DNA of 64,000 bases from Chytridium lagenaria (GCA_025449115.1 JAHLKC010000093.1:1-64000), one strand, 5' to 3'; positions 32,266 through 45,643 are shown, counted from the stretch's first letter. The notes: generated by a model not told the origin, from the sequence alone. Numbers and translations are program-made.

Positions 32266-35200
32266 TCAACATTTCGGATTCGGTTGTCCATTCGCAAGTT
32301 CACAAAACTCCAAAAACTCTCTCGGCGCACACACCTCCTGATCAAACCGTTTCAACGCCCACCACGGCATCAGATGGGATGGCATGGTCAGCACTAAAAA
32401 TATAACGGCAACCGTGATCGCAACACCAGTATCAAATCCAGCAGACATGACAAGTGCGAATCTAAACAAAAGAAAAGAAAAGAAAAAGAGCGTAAATGGT
32501 GGGAAGACGGGGGAAGCATGAATAAAAGTGTAACGTACTTTCTCCACCATTCGGGTGCTTTCCGTTTAAGAATAAAGTTGACGCCCACACCAACAAGGAG
32601 CGGTGTGATCAAATCGGACCTTGTCGAACCAACCTACCAAGGTAACCCATTCAGTAAGACCACACACCTTTCTTTTTCTTTCAAAAAAAGAAAGACATAA
32701 ACATAATCCTCACCTGTGACGGGAACACCGCAATAACCGGCACATTCACATACTTCCACATACCCCCATACCTCCGATGCAACAACCAAAACAACACAGG
32801 TGCAACCGCCCCAACCGCGAATCCAATGAGAAGCGGGAAATAAGGGGATCCAGGTCCAAAAAACCGCGAAGGTCCCACCGCGCCCCAAATCGCTCCCGCG
32901 TTGAAAAAGACTTTATAGCCAACGGCTGTCCATCCACTGGCTCCACCAAACTAAAATAAAGAAAGAGGGTGGGTGAGAAAGTGGCGATGGGATAAGGGGT
33001 ACCTGAGCACCGAGATGGTCGTAGATGTAGTAACTAACAAAGATGTTGACGCACATGGAGAGAATAGAGCTTGTGAGCTACGCCGAGACATGTTAGAAAC
33101 TTGAAAACGTAGTAAAGAAAAAACCGTAGGAAAAGAAAGAGGGGGGGGAGAGACTCACTTGCACTACAAACATAGATCTCGGCGGCACCTTCATGTAATG
33201 CCCCAACTTCAAATCCTTCACCAACGTCAAGCCTTGCGTCATCGCCATATAACTCAAAGTCTTAAAGCTCACAACGCTCACAAACCGTCCCGGCAGAATC
33301 AATCCAATAATAAACTCACTCATCACATTCAATCCAATATGTTGTCCCGACACCGCTTGAATAGTGCCAATAGGTATCATGGACACAGCGGCCAAGGTGA
33401 AAGCTAGAATCACTCCCCACCAAGGTAGATCGAACCCACCAACTTCGCAGGCGAGAATGCCGAGGGTGATGTTAAGAAGGAGGAGACCTATGTACCAGAT
33501 ATCAGGGACGTCTGGGTATTTATCCATCATCTGGGCGTGGACGTCGTTGACGTCGAGGTCTTTCACAGAGCTGAGGAAACGTTTAAGGATATCTTTGCCG
33601 TGCCTTAATGAAGCTGTTGTAAGTCATCCATTCCAACGATAAAATTGAACAAAAAGAAAAGCAACCAAAAAAGAAAAAAGACATGCACAAACGCGAAAAG
33701 AAACACAGAATGCGAACTATCACTCACCATAACCCCACATGCATCAACGCCGCCGTAAACACCACAAAGTGCATACAATACTCCACCGCAAAATAAGTCG
33801 AAATCCTCACCGGCTTAATCTCCTCAAATAATGTCTGATTTAACTCAAACCTAATCCCAGACCTCGTCTCCCTCTGCTGCAACAACATCTGCGCCGCAAT
33901 CGGTGTTCCATTGTTCATAAACAATGAAGGAGTGTTTAACGCACCGCCGAGATAGAAGGTTAGGTTCTCACGGGAACCGAGGTCAGAGTCGTTCCCAAAG
34001 GCGTTGGCGGAGAAGAGGATGGGGACGATGATCCAGAGGACAAAGTAGACTAGGAGGGGGTTAGATTGTGAAAGAGGAAGAGTTGGGCGTACGTCCAAAG
34101 GCTTGATTCATGAGGGCCCAGAGGGGAGTGGTGATGGGCTGCATGGTGGTGACGATGGACCAGTCAAATGAGAAGGAAAGAAGGCCGACTCCCTGATATT
34201 CACGAACAAAATCATATTTTAATAACAAAATAACAGCAATAAAGGGAACTTTACCTGTGTCGCGGATCCAAATAGTTTAACGCGGTTATTATTAGGAGCC
34301 ACGATACACCTGATCGAAAAAAACAGCAATCAGATCATCGTGAATCTTGAACTCACTCAACTTACAACAACGACACTGCCCCAAAATGGGTGCAATGAAG
34401 GAAGGCAAAAACGAGTCTAGAAAAAATTAAAAGTAAGCATGTATTCGTACCGATAGCCCGAAAGCGGATGAAAAGGAAATGAACGCAAACGCAATGAAAG
34501 AAAAAGAAAAAGAAGGCGATCCCCGAATGATTTTAAAAAAAGAGGACAGAAACAAAAGGAAACTCACACAGCGACATTCCGGCCACACATATCCAAAAAA
34601 ACTTGAACCGACTCATGCTGTAAGGATCCTTATCATCCTCCCTCTTCAAACTCAGCGAATTCAGCAGCGCCACCGTCGACAAATTACTTGGCCAAACCAT
34701 CACCGCAGGTCTCACAAGGTACCTCCTCACAAGTCCCGCAAGCGCGTATCCGAAACACTGAGTCACAAACGCAAACACCAACGCCCATCCTGTATGGAGG
34801 TTCTGCTTCAATGTGTATTTCTGACCAATACTGTTAAAAAAGGTTAGACAGAGAGTTTGGGTAGTGGGGGTAAATGGGTTTACATGTTGTAAAGGGCGTA
34901 GACGGGGATGGCGCCTGTGGAGGCGAAGACGAAGATGAGGGTATGCTCTTTTTGGTTAAAAGGGCCGGGATTGAGGGAAAATTTGAGGCCGAGGACGTTG
35001 ACGGTTGTTTCGGGGAGTGTGCGGGCCATGGCAAGGCCCATAGGGTAAGAAAGAATCACGGCAATGTAAGGGCTGACAGCCTAAAAGTAAAGTAAATATT
35101 ATAATCAACACAAGAAGTTGTCGTCTTATAATAAACTTACAAATGAATTTGTTCGCTAAAGAATTGACGCAAAAAAAAATATAATAATATGTTAGTTTAG

Positions 35201-35761
35201 AAGAGGGGTTGGGAAACGTACGAATGAAAAGGTGGTGTTAACGGCTGCAAGGATGATGCAAAAAAATAGTCCGATGGTCCAGGACCGAAAAGTGAGGGCA
35301 GGCATATCAACGTCATCCGATCTTGATACAATATCCAACGATTCGTCTAAAGCAAAAACCCATTAACATCGTCCAAAAGATAACGCCCAAAAAAGTATGA
35401 GTCTCTTACAAATTTCATCAGGATTTGATCCAAGTGATAACCTCCTCAAACTCTCTGAATCGTTTCTCTCCCCAACGTAGTGATCCTTATCTAAGACAAT
35501 CGTCAACCAAACATATCTGGCAAGAAACCTACGTTTTCATCATGATCCTCTAACGATACGTCATGAGCGGTCTGGTCGTCATCGGCTTCTGTAGTCCGTC
35601 TCGGTCTTATATGATCCATCTCCCAATGATCCCGTACAGCATCTATCCCATCAAAAGTTAGGATGGGGACGCTGAAGTAATATAGTTCTTTCGTCACCTT
35701 GGTTAATCAGACTATCCACTTCAGGATCCTGATAGTAATCCCGGTTGTTGGCGTTCATCAT
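32266..35761 (-). CDS. OPT-family oligopeptide transporter
   Basis: Proton-coupled uptake of small peptides across the plasma membrane, by family. The gene has about a dozen short introns; ATGs at 35761 and 35758 start an acidic cytosolic N-terminus. Reading leftward, exons give LTFRSWTIGLFFCIILAAVN (first membrane segment), the OPT signature NPGPFNQKEHTLIFVFAS near 34950, RYLVRPAVMVWPSNLSTVAL near 34700, LILPGRFVSVVSFKTLSYMA and DLKLGHYMKVPPRSMF near 33200-33300, and VGPSRFFGPGSPYFPLL near 32860. The C-terminal exon ends MPWWALKRFDQEV... and a short Cys-containing tail. The first intron (about 35641-35700, GTGACG donor) is needed to keep phase and does so. I saw no definite frame break. It would feed on peptides released by secreted peptidases. 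Confidence 0.88.
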
Positions 35762-37953
35762 CTTAGCGGGTTCGTTGTTGAAGTTATCGGTTAAATGAAA
35801 TCGTCGTTGAGACAAATCCTGCCTCCCAAACTACAATCCAAAAGATCCCTCAAGCAGGGCACTGTAGGTTCCTTCAGACCTAGCTGTCTTCCTTTCTTAG
35901 ATGGGATGTGAAGACAGTTCCGCCTGTCCCAGCGCGGGGTGATAAAGGTTGAGGGCGCGTGAATCCCTAAAGATGGAATCCTTCAGACTGTCGTTCCCAC
36001 CGATGCTCTTCTTTGATGTGTCCAGAATCTGCCCCCAAAAAAAGGTGCCTGATTGGGTGAAGCCGTTGTAACGCTCGTATTGTAAATTGATCAAGTTTCG
36101 ATTGCGGAGGATGTGGTAGATGGATTTTAGAGTCAGAGGGAGGGTAATGGTTGGGGTATATGGCGGAGGCCTGCAAAAAGAGGTGGAGACGATGGAACGG
36201 AGTGAGGTGAAAGAGAAGGCAAGTAGTAGTGGCTGGGTTGAATATTTGAATTTTTGTGTCTGCACTTTTCGATTTTTGCAAAATACTATATCCTCATGAG
36301 CAGATGGGATGGCTTCATGGGATGAAAGGAGATGAGAGGAAGGATGGAATAATCTGGCAAGTCAAAGGAATGCAATTCATCTGCTTCTGATGATTCTTCC
36401 TTTCAAGATAACCCATTGATGAGCCAGTACAGCTGATTATCTGGATTCTGATTCTTCCCTTTGTGATGGAGACACGCTTTCCCGTAATCATTCATCAAGT
36501 CAAGTTCACAAGCATGATGGTAGGCGTAGGATGGAAGGAATAGGGTTCTGGCTATTGTAATTCAATGCAGCACGGTGAATTCAGACCGGTCGATAATGGT
36601 CCAAATCTTATTGACTTTCGGCATTTTGATTGTGGTGCTCTCATTCAAGGATAGGCTCTGATGATTAAATATTTAGTTTGGTAGGTCACGGCTCAATATG
36701 CCTTGCTTGAATGCTCACTAAGGTACGTAAAGCAAGCCTAGAATAAGTTTTAACTTACTCAGTTACTAATTTAATGAAATCTTTTTTACAACTTTGACTT
36801 ACGAGCCGCTTTTTGATACCCCGTTAGCATCAAAATCACGAGCTTCATTTGATGTCTAATTATACTTACAACTGGCCGTGCTAACACGTGGAAGTTTGCC
36901 AACTTTTTCTGTGCGCGCTTTTATGTGGTGAACGCGGAATATCTTTAACAATGTAATATGCCGTCAGGTATTGGCACTTTCTTCTCATATGCGATTCTCA
37001 GAGCCGAGAGCCTTTCTTTGTCTTTTTTCCCTCCTTACTTGTCGCGTTGCAGGAGATAAGATGTATTGGGCAGTCTCTAGATGGATATGAAGAGACGCTC
37101 TTTGCCCGCTTAGACGTCTCGTCCCCTCGTTCTTTTGTAGTTCGTCCTTTTATTCACACACGCAGGTCAGCACTTCCCATCCTTTTGTAAGGGAGACCCA
37201 GAGTTGGTTTTTGACAAAGGATAATCTCATATTCTAATTTTTAATAATAATATTTACTTTGTTGTTTTATCCATTTGCAAAGAGTTTGGAAAAAAAAACT
37301 AAAGAGTCATCACGGAATATATTTAAATGCATTTTAGTTATATTTTAATTTTTCAAAACACTTTTATTTTCTTTATTTTATTGGTGTTTGCATTAACTAA
37401 ATAAAAAGAGTCACGATTTTCTAATAAAAAGATTTTCTAGGCCGTTTGTGTGTGTAACAATTAAACGGCCTGTACTACAGTAACTTGCGGCGACTGGTGG
37501 TTTCTTATTGGTTAGCTTGTTTGGTTGGCAGACTGTGTTTTACAAATGTTTTTTTTTTTTACTGTTGGGGGTTTTGGGTTTTAGTTGACGTCTCACCTGT
37601 ATACGGTAACGATACCTAGTCCACTCACTTACCGACCTACCTACCCCCTCGCATTCCAAAAAATAATTATCTCCCTTTTCTCATCACCATCTATCGTATA
37701 TCCCACCCATCATCAAAGCATCAAGCATCAAGCATCGCTGGAGCCCTCCATCTAATCCATTGCTTCCTTCATCCATTCCTAATACCGTCAAACTCATCCC
37801 TTACTCTAATCTGAACCGTCTGTCTAGCTGCTGCTGCTGGTCAGCTTACACATAATATCATCAAAATATACATACTACAGAGCTGTAACTACAAAGGATA
37901 ACCACCAACACCTCACCACAAACGAATCAAGTGAACTAAAAGGAAACCCAACA
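35762..37953. other. Long divergent intergenic region
   Basis: About 2.2 kb between the OPT transporter (leftward) and the SH3 membrane protein (rightward). The only open frames (for example 35897-36281) are not protein-like. AT-rich near 37220-37440, with a T-run at 37548-37560. GCATCAA repeats three times near 37716-37735, and pyrimidine-rich 5' flank precedes the ATG. It is long for this window and may hold regulatory sites for both genes. Confidence 0.45.
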
Positions 37954-39567
37954 ATGTCCACCCCCAACACTGCTGCTCCAGCTGCTCCTGCTACTCCTGC
38001 TTCCACTGTGGCTGGAACAAGGGGACAATGCTTCTCTCTCGCTGGATCTCTGACCTGCCCAGACTATGGAAACTACTGTACGAAGCATCTTCCTTCTCTA
38101 CTACTTCTTTTTATATTTATGTCTTTAATCCTCTCGCTAACATTTTACTTTTACAGTCATTGTGGCCGAGAACTCGATTGTAGATGTGCCATCGTTTGAC
38201 GCCTTTATGACCACTCAGATGGACATGTCTCCCAACTTTATCAAGTTGTTCCAAGAATCCTTCAACTGTCCTGGATTTAGTGGAAACAACATGCGTTTCC
38301 ACATGAGTACTCTTTGCAACTTTGTGAGTATTCCTTCTTTTTCCCAATCGTCCAGTTTGGACTTCATTACTTTATATATGTTCTGTATTGTTCATTTCCG
38401 TTCAATATATAATTAACCTCTTTATTCTTTTCTTTATCCAGTTCATCAACTTTTCCCAGCCAAACTGTGGTACTCTGAACAAGGCCCCGTACACCCCGCT
38501 CTGCCAGTCCAGCTGCTACAACTTTATCAACTCCGTGACCTCCATGTTCAACGACCCCAAAATATGCAACGCAGTCCCAGACCAAGCCTCAGCTGCCAAC
38601 CGCACCGCCTTCCGCACCCCCGGTACAACCCCAGTCGTCAACAACCTCTACTTCAACTACTGCAACACTCTCCGCTCCAACGACACGTCTACCTGTCAAC
38701 TCGGTGTCGCCACTGAAGTTGCCAACCTTGGTTTCACCGTTGGCACCGACGCTGCGGGTTACTGCAAAACAACAGGCGCAAACGACCCTCTCTGTCCAGC
38801 CTTCATCGACACCCTCTCGAAATCTCTCGTTAAACTCCTCGATCCACCCTCTCAACTTCCTTGGGTCGCTTCCGCTGTCGCACTTGGTGTCATGGGCATG
38901 ATCTATATGTTCCTCCTCTGTCTCACCGGAACAAAACGTTGGACCAAAGCCACCACCATTGCCCATCAACCCAAAGCTGAACCCGCAGGTGACCTTGGCT
39001 ACCGTGGTACGATTGCTCGTGGGGCCGCCAACACCATCAGGAGAAGCCAGATCATGAACTATGGCACAACGAACCCCGCAAGTGGTGGTGCCAACACCAA
39101 ACGTGCATCAATCTTCTCGTCCATGAGACAATCGTTTGCTCGTGGTGGTAGTGATAAGATGCCCCCGTTGCCGCAGTTCCAGAGAAACGATCAATTCGAC
39201 CCAGCCATGAACCCAACCGATGATAACGCGTCGTTGATTGTCAAGATGCGCGCGATTGAGAATTATCCTGCGCAGTTGTCAGATGAATTGGATCTCAGGA
39301 GAGGTGACATTGTTGTCATTGAGGAAATGTTTGACGATGGTATGTATTATATCTTCCCTGTCCTCTCTTTCACTAAATGCGATATTAACATGTTTGTTTT
39401 TTTTTGTTGTAGGCTGGGCCATTGGACGTAATGAAGCCACAGGACAGGCCGGTGCTCTCCCTCTCTCATGTCTCGTCCCCGTCAACCAAAAATCCGGTGG
39501 TGGAAACAGGCGCAGCATCGTGAACCAACGTACCGCCTCCCTCTACGCTGGACGACCCGACCAGTAA
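37954..39567 (+). CDS. Membrane protein: Cys-rich (Frizzled-like?) ectodomain, one TM helix, SH3 tail
   Basis: Four exons (37954-38077, 38157-38323, 38442-39339, 39413-39567) splice in phase to a 447-residue protein without any frame break. The N-terminus is Ala/Pro/Thr-rich. It is followed by about 190 residues with more than ten Cys in an extracellular-type pattern (CPDYGNYC, NCPGFSG, LCNF, NCGTL, LCQSSCYNF, NAVPD). One membrane helix (LPWVASAVALGVMGMIYMFL) precedes a basic cytosolic region. The C-terminus is an SH3 domain: MRAIENYPAQLSDELDL, RRGDIVVIEE, DDGWAIGRN, GALPLSCLVPV. The Cys pattern and the helical spacing recall Frizzled-type CRDs; this is inference. The layout suggests a surface sensor coupling to Pro-rich cytoplasmic partners, like fungal Sho1-type proteins. 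Confidence 0.75.
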
Positions 39568-40160
39568 ATCCCCAAGCCTCCCTTGCTTTCCATTCCCACA
39601 CATCCGTTCCCCTTGTCCATTCCTTTTTGATTTCTGTTTAACATGGAAAGTCGCGTTTCCCAGTTTCGGTTCCCCAACTTTTCCTTTTCCCTTTTTCCAT
39701 TTTTCTTTCCGTCGATTCTACTTTTTGAATCGTCGGCAGTGGACTCCTTTTTCTCTTTGGTCCTACTTTCCCGGCATTTAACCCCCTCCACAAACACTTG
39801 TCCAATATTTTTCAAATGTATTCCCGAAGCATTCGCATCTGCCCAACTTCATTTTCTAGCATCCCCATCATCAGTCCCTTATCGCGTTTTTCTTACGCCT
39901 TTATTTCTCTCTTTCTCCCTTTTTTTTGTAAAAAGGTTTTTTGTCTGATTCTTTACATAAACAATTTGTGTTGAGTCTGTTTTTTTGACCGGCGTGTCCC
40001 TTTTTGCGGTTTTGAGGGTTCGCGTCCCAAAGCATTGTTAAACAGGCTTTTAAAAAAAGGCTTACCTTCTGCAGGTAATTACTGAAATGGTGCAGACTTT
40101 ACCCTTTGACAAATCTGGTGCAATCGGGGTTTTGGTGAACGACGGGGCCGCCAGCGGAGA
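39568..40160. other. Intergenic, pyrimidine-rich 3' flank
   Basis: T/C-rich DNA after the SH3 gene, including TTTTCCCTTTTTCC runs near 39680-39710. No gene was recognised. Confidence 0.4.
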
Positions 40161-43100
40161 TTGAATAACCATTTCTCGCTGTTCTTGCATGCAATGGACC
40201 TCAACGACACCGCCTTCCACACTATGCGCAAATGGTTCACCACCTCCGTTGACCCTTCCCATCGTCGTCAAAGAACGGTTAACCACCCTCCCGAAGGTCT
40301 CATCCTCAATAACCCAACCTCACCTTCTCGTCGATTTACCATCGATTTCACTGCATCCCCGCCATCCCATCATCAACACCATCGACCGTCACTAGATGAA
40401 ACAAGTAAACGACGTCTCTCACTCCCCAATTTTCTCAAATGGCCAAACAACGCATCCCCGCCGACATCCCGAAAGGCCTCATGGGTCTCGGAACTCTCCC
40501 CAAGCGCAGCTCCGGACCCCGTCCTCCCATCCTTGAAATCCTTCCTCGAGACGTGGGAGTCATTCGACACTTACAGTGACGTTGGGAGTCCCATTGTTTC
40601 AAGACCTGCGTCGTTCGAGGAAGGAGGAGGAGATGGGTGAGAAATACCGTTGACTACTTGTATGGACCTGGTGATGATGTGTGTGAGGAGATGGAGGAGG
40701 AGGAGGAGGAGAAGGATGAGGCGTGTTTTAGGGACCCTATGAGGAGGTCGTGGAACAACCAAAGGGGTTTCCGTATATGTTTTTTGCTATGAATTCGTTT
40801 AAACCCCCGGACACGCCGACGCCCATAGATGGGTCTACGACTCCGACACCTGTTACTCCTGCCGTGGTGCCGACAATCACCGACATCACGATTACTCCCC
40901 CTGCGGTTGTGTCGTCAATGAATGACATGACTCCCCCTGTGGTCGTGTCATCATCAACCGCGTTCGCTGTTTCTCCCATCATCCCGTCACCAAACGATGC
41001 TCCACCCACCGCGTCAATCAAACCCATCCCCGTATCACCACCCCCTATATCATCCACGAAAACGTTGGAGGTTCCCAAGGGTAAGCCGCGAGAGCTGGTA
41101 TAGTGTTACCAACGTATGATAGGGGTGAGGTGAGACCGGTGGAGGTGGAAGGGGGGTGGTGGATGTGATGCCAAGGACGAGGAGGGTGGCGGAGAAACTT
41201 GTGCAGGGGATTCAGAGGATGTTGTTTTCGTGGAGAGGCGCGGAGGCCGGGGAGGTTGTGAGTGCGGCCGGGGAGGTGACGGGTGGTGAGAGGATGAGGG
41301 AGGTGAAGAAGGTGGTGGTTATAGGTATGAAAATGTTCTTACTTTTTTTTTTTTTCTTTATCTCTCTTTCGGTATTTGGAGTTAGTTTTTTACAGCAAAA
41401 ATAGACTGTTTGGCCTTCTCTTTCACCAAACCTAAAGCTTTTTTGGTTTTGACACCATCGTCATAGCTCTCCACGGGTGGTTTCCCCAAAAATGGATCCA
41501 AACCATCGCTGGCGCCCCTCAAGGTACCTCCCCTCGTCTCCTCTACTACGCCACCCGCGCCGTCAAGCGATTCTTCCGCGACCAATACGGTCACGACCTC
41601 GCTGACGACGACATCACGGGCATACCCTTAGAAAAAGAGGGCATGATTGAGGAGCGCGCCAAGACGCATTTTCATCAGATTGTTGGGGATGACCCTGATC
41701 ATCAGGAGACAGAGTGGATGAGGAAGCTGAGGGAGGCGGATTTGGTGATGGTTGTGTCGCATAGTCAGGGGGTGCCGGTGTCGGTTTTGCTTGTGGATTT
41801 GCTTTGTCGGGCGGGGGTTTTGGAAACGATCGGGAAAAGAGTTTGTGTTTTGGCTATGGCCGGAGTTTGGCATGGTTTGTGCTATGACTTTCTTGTTTTT
41901 ATATTTTTCCTTTTTTTTTTTTTTTTTTTTGTTATTCAAAATTCAGAGTTATACACTGTCTGTTGATTACTGTCTGTTGATTATTTGCAATTGCGAATCT
42001 ATTTTTATTTTTATTTTTATTTTTTGGCTCGAAGGGCTATTTGTATCTGTTTTCTTGAGGATGGCGATTATGGTATGCTAAGTTTTTTATTTCATTACAG
42101 GTCCTTACCCGTCCCTCCAAACCGTAATGAGATACGTGGAAGCCCCAGCCGGTAACGAGCTCTTTGATCTCAGTTCCACCGACAGCCGCATCTCCATCGC
42201 TCTCCTCGAAGCTCTCGCCCGTAACCTCTGTCTCGGCGTTAGGGTCGTCGCCGTCTCCTCCTGGTTTGACGAAGTAGTCCCCTTCTACTCTAGCTCCGCT
42301 CACGCTCTCGATCATCCTTACCTCCTCCGCGCCATCTACATTGACGAAAACTTCTCACCACCCGCTTGGAGCGCGGCGCAGGATGATTTGGAGCGGGCTG
42401 GCGGGGATGGGTCACGGGTTTCTTCACCGGGTGGGACGTTGAGAGCGGGGGAGGGTATGGCGGATGGCGGGCTTCCACGTCCTGGGTCGTCATTGTCGGC
42501 TTCAGCGCCTTTGCCGCCGTCTCACGGTGGGACGACCGCGAAAGGAGCTGGCAAAACCGCAACACCTGCGGGTCCAACGGCTGCGGCGGATGATGTGGAT
42601 TTTTTGACGCATTTGATTGTTTTCTCGTTGAAGTTGAGGAATCGCGGGATGAGTGATCATGGGCTTTGTCTGAATCTGAGTAAATTGATTGCGGGGACTT
42701 TTTTCGCGGCGAGAGGGCATTCGGCTTTGTACGATGAAATGGAAACATATATGTATGATTTTTTTAGGCATAAGCATCCCGACTGACATTTTGTTTTTGT
42801 AATAGGTTGGGCCTTTCCTTTGCGTTAGGGTCCAAAGACATCCCCGCGAACGCTCCTCGACCTCTTCGTGTTCGACCCTTCTCATCTCCCATTCGACCCA
42901 ATCCATACGGGTTAACATTCAGCATGGCGAGGATCGTCTCATCACCCGCGATTCTTGCTGACCAAGAGTTGAGGGCGGAGGTGTCGGATCTTCTGGAACG
43001 ATTTGATCGATGGCAGCCGGTTTCGCCGGAATTAAGAACAGCGAAATGTAAAATGTTGCCTTTTTTTTTGGTAGACTGATAGGCTTCTTTCTTTTTCTTT

Positions 43101-43209
43101 TTTAAAATTAGATTCGCTGGATGGACTCAAGATTGCGTCGCTTCGGGAGAACCTTGAGCGTGGGCATCCGGTGAATCGGATGATGGGTGGTTTTGGCACT
43201 TTAAATTGA
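40161..43209 (+). CDS. Alpha/beta-hydrolase superfamily protein (lipase-like), frame-disrupted 5' half
   Basis: Probable serine hydrolase of unknown substrate. The 5' half (40161-41324) is Ser/Thr/Pro-rich and changes frame near 40630, 40750 and 41100. Introns follow at 41325-41466, 41875-42100, 42753-42805 and 43048-43111; all keep phase. The hydrolase core begins with the oxyanion-type strand VVVIALHGWFPQKW. A nucleophile elbow follows, VVSHSQGVPVSVLL: the order is Ser-His-Ser-Gln-Gly, so the first Gly of GxSxG is replaced by Ser. Then comes VSSWFDEVVPFYSS, whose Asp may be the acid. The C-terminal exon gives DLLERFDRWQP and a short Gly-rich end. Similar proteins exist in fungi but I cannot name the family securely. 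Confidence 0.65.
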
Positions 43210-43755
43210 AAACGAGTACAACAACATAATTTTGTCAAGGCGTTTGTTTAATAAACCCGACCACTTTCACATATTCTGTTTTGTGCTTCATCTACATGTT
43301 TTATTCCTATTCTATCTATGGCTTCAAATATGTAGCGTCAGGTTTTGCGCGTATCTTGTTCACATCCAGGGTTATGGCACCACCATTCCATACCGAGTGC
43401 ACACATTCCGATATTTGCCGTCCGCATGCCAGTGTTTCTCCTGCGTGTCTTCAACGGGCCATAATAAGCATGGGAAAAACGACCATGAAAAATTGGACTT
43501 TTTTTTAATTTTCGTGGAGATGACGTTTCGTTAATATATATAACGACAACCCCATCCGAATTTCGTCCTAGTTCAGCCTCGCATCAAAAAGTATTCATCC
43601 GAACTCTTTCCATCAGGCAGGATACCTCACACACAACAGCTGCACACCCTCACACCCACACACCTACACTCACTCTCACCACCTTCTGCCTTAAAAAGCG
43701 AGCGAGGGTTGTACTCTGCTACATACTTGCTACAACGGAATAAGAAAAACCCAGA
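43210..43755. other. Intergenic promoter region of the PB1-UBA gene
   Basis: CACA-rich stretches lie near 43628-43680, just before the ATG at 43756. No other signal was recognised. Confidence 0.35.
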
Positions 43756-45643
43756 ATGCTCGCTATCAAGGTTGTTGGCCCTGACCGAGTCACCCGCAGA
43801 TTCTCTGTCGACACTGCCGTCGTCCACACTTGGGAAGACATTGAGCGTCAGATCAAGACTTTGCATGCCTTGTCGGAGCCCTTTTATGTCACTTACCTCG
43901 ATGAGGACAATGAGGAGATCCGTATTGATTCAGATGGGGTGAGCTTAACCACCTTCCTCCACACTAGTGCCTGTTTGAGACCAAGTTGGCTAATCTGAAT
44001 TCATTGTAGGAGCTTGCAGACCTGATTGCCGGAGCTAAGAGGCAGGGCCTAAGCAGTCTTCGGTTCACAGTTACTTTGAAGGACGGCTCGGGCAATGTAA
44101 TGTACATATTCGTTTTCTCATTACTTTCCCTCTTGAAGACTATTGCAGACTCTTCCATTCTATTGTAACAACTGATTCCTAACTCTCCTTTTCCCCGATG
44201 TTAGGCGCCCGATCCTCGTGAATCAAATAACTCCGTCGCAACATACCGGACGCAGGCATCACAGAACCTGTCATCAATTATACCCCCACCACCATCACCA
44301 AAGTCATTCGACAGAGAAGGGTGGCAGGTTCTTGACGATGGGACCCCATCTGGTCAGGCCCCTTCTCATTCCACTCCCGCCTCGCAATCCTTCAGACGTT
44401 CACATCTCATGCATTCGGATTCCAGCGATGAGGTAAGCCTGGCTTTTAGTCTGTTTCCCTTTACATGAAACACCTATTAATCATGCGTTTTAATCAATAG
44501 CGTCCATCATCACAGCCATTTGAGATCCAGCGAGATAGCGATGCCGCTTTCTCATCAGCCTCCTTTGCCTCCCAAGCATCATATGCTGCACCCGTCAATC
44601 CCTTTGACGACTTCAACGCCGTCCCCCCGCTTTTCCCTGCCGTAAACCCGGATTCAACTACAGATGTCAAAGCAAGAGCAGATGTGGAAGCAAAGCTTTA
44701 CTCGGTAATCGCTGAGAATGAGGCAAAGTTGGAGGATATGAAGAAGAATGGCAAGGTTGCATCTGCCGAGCGGAACTCGAGGGTGGCCTCAGCTTCTTCA
44801 CCGTTGGCATCAAATGGGGCGTTTGGTAACTTACCAGAGGATGTGCGCAAGTTTATCGAGCAGGTTAGGTCTGTAGTGTCCAATTACCCAGACGCCCTTC
44901 GTCAGTTGAACACGATTGTTGACCAGGTAGGGTTTTATATACCGCTTTATTTCTCCATAATTTTTTGAATATCATTTAACTCCCCTCTTTTTTTTTTCAG
45001 CAGCTTGCACGTAACGTCAACGTCAACCTCGAGTACGCAATCCAACAGATTCAAGCCTCAATCGCCAAAGTCCACCATGAATCTGTTGAAATGTTCAACT
45101 CTGCCTCAGCGAACGCCTCTGGCTTTGCCGACAAGTATAGCAAGGTGGCAAGGGAAGCTGCATACCGTGCTCGCATCGAGTCATTACGATGCATCAAGGC
45201 GGGCTTACGAGGAAGCCAAGTCGGCTGCAAGGATGGCTAGGGAGGCGCTTCGTCAAGCAAGAGGAGGCCGGTCAACAGCAGGCTCACCATCGACTACGCC
45301 CGTTACTGCCAATGCTATTTTTGCAGTACCTTCAGGCTCAGAAAAGCAAGACGGAAGCAGCACGCCTTTACCGTCGTTTTTGTCTTCGAATGGGTCGGGT
45401 ATCCCTCCCTACACGGAGGCGGCCAAGTCTGCTGCTAATGCTGGGTATGGCCTTGGTATGCCGGCCTTTCCGGCATACGCAGAGTCGAGGGGGTCTGAGG
45501 CTCCTGCTGCTCAATACGCAAAGCAAATGGGGAAGTTGAAGGATATGGGGTTTGTTGATGAAGGGTTGAACCTCGACCTTCTTTCCCAAAATGATGGGGA
45601 AGTGGAGAGGGTTGTTGAGATTTTGATGCAGCTTGGGCTGTGA
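43756..45643 (+). CDS. PB1-UBA protein, possible NBR1/p62-type autophagy receptor
   Basis: Exons are 43756-43938, 44010-44096, 44205-44432, 44501-44926 and 45001-45643, giving about 520 residues. Residues 1 to about 90 form a PB1 domain. It keeps the basic residue of strand 1 (AIKVVGPDRVTRRFSV) and the acidic OPCA motif (YLDEDNEEIRIDSDGELADL). Near residue 130 the sequence FDREGWQVLDDG contains WxxL, a candidate LC3/Atg8-interacting motif. The middle has long helices (EAKLYSVIAENEAKLEDM, LEYAIQQIQASIAKVHHE). The C-terminal 45 residues read as a UBA domain (MGKLKDMGF, LNLDLLSQNDGEVERVV). No ZZ finger or four-tryptophan domain is visible. The frame changes once near 45180-45190. Order PB1-LIR-UBA fits a selective autophagy receptor, by analogy with p62 and NBR1; function is inferred. 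Confidence 0.7.
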
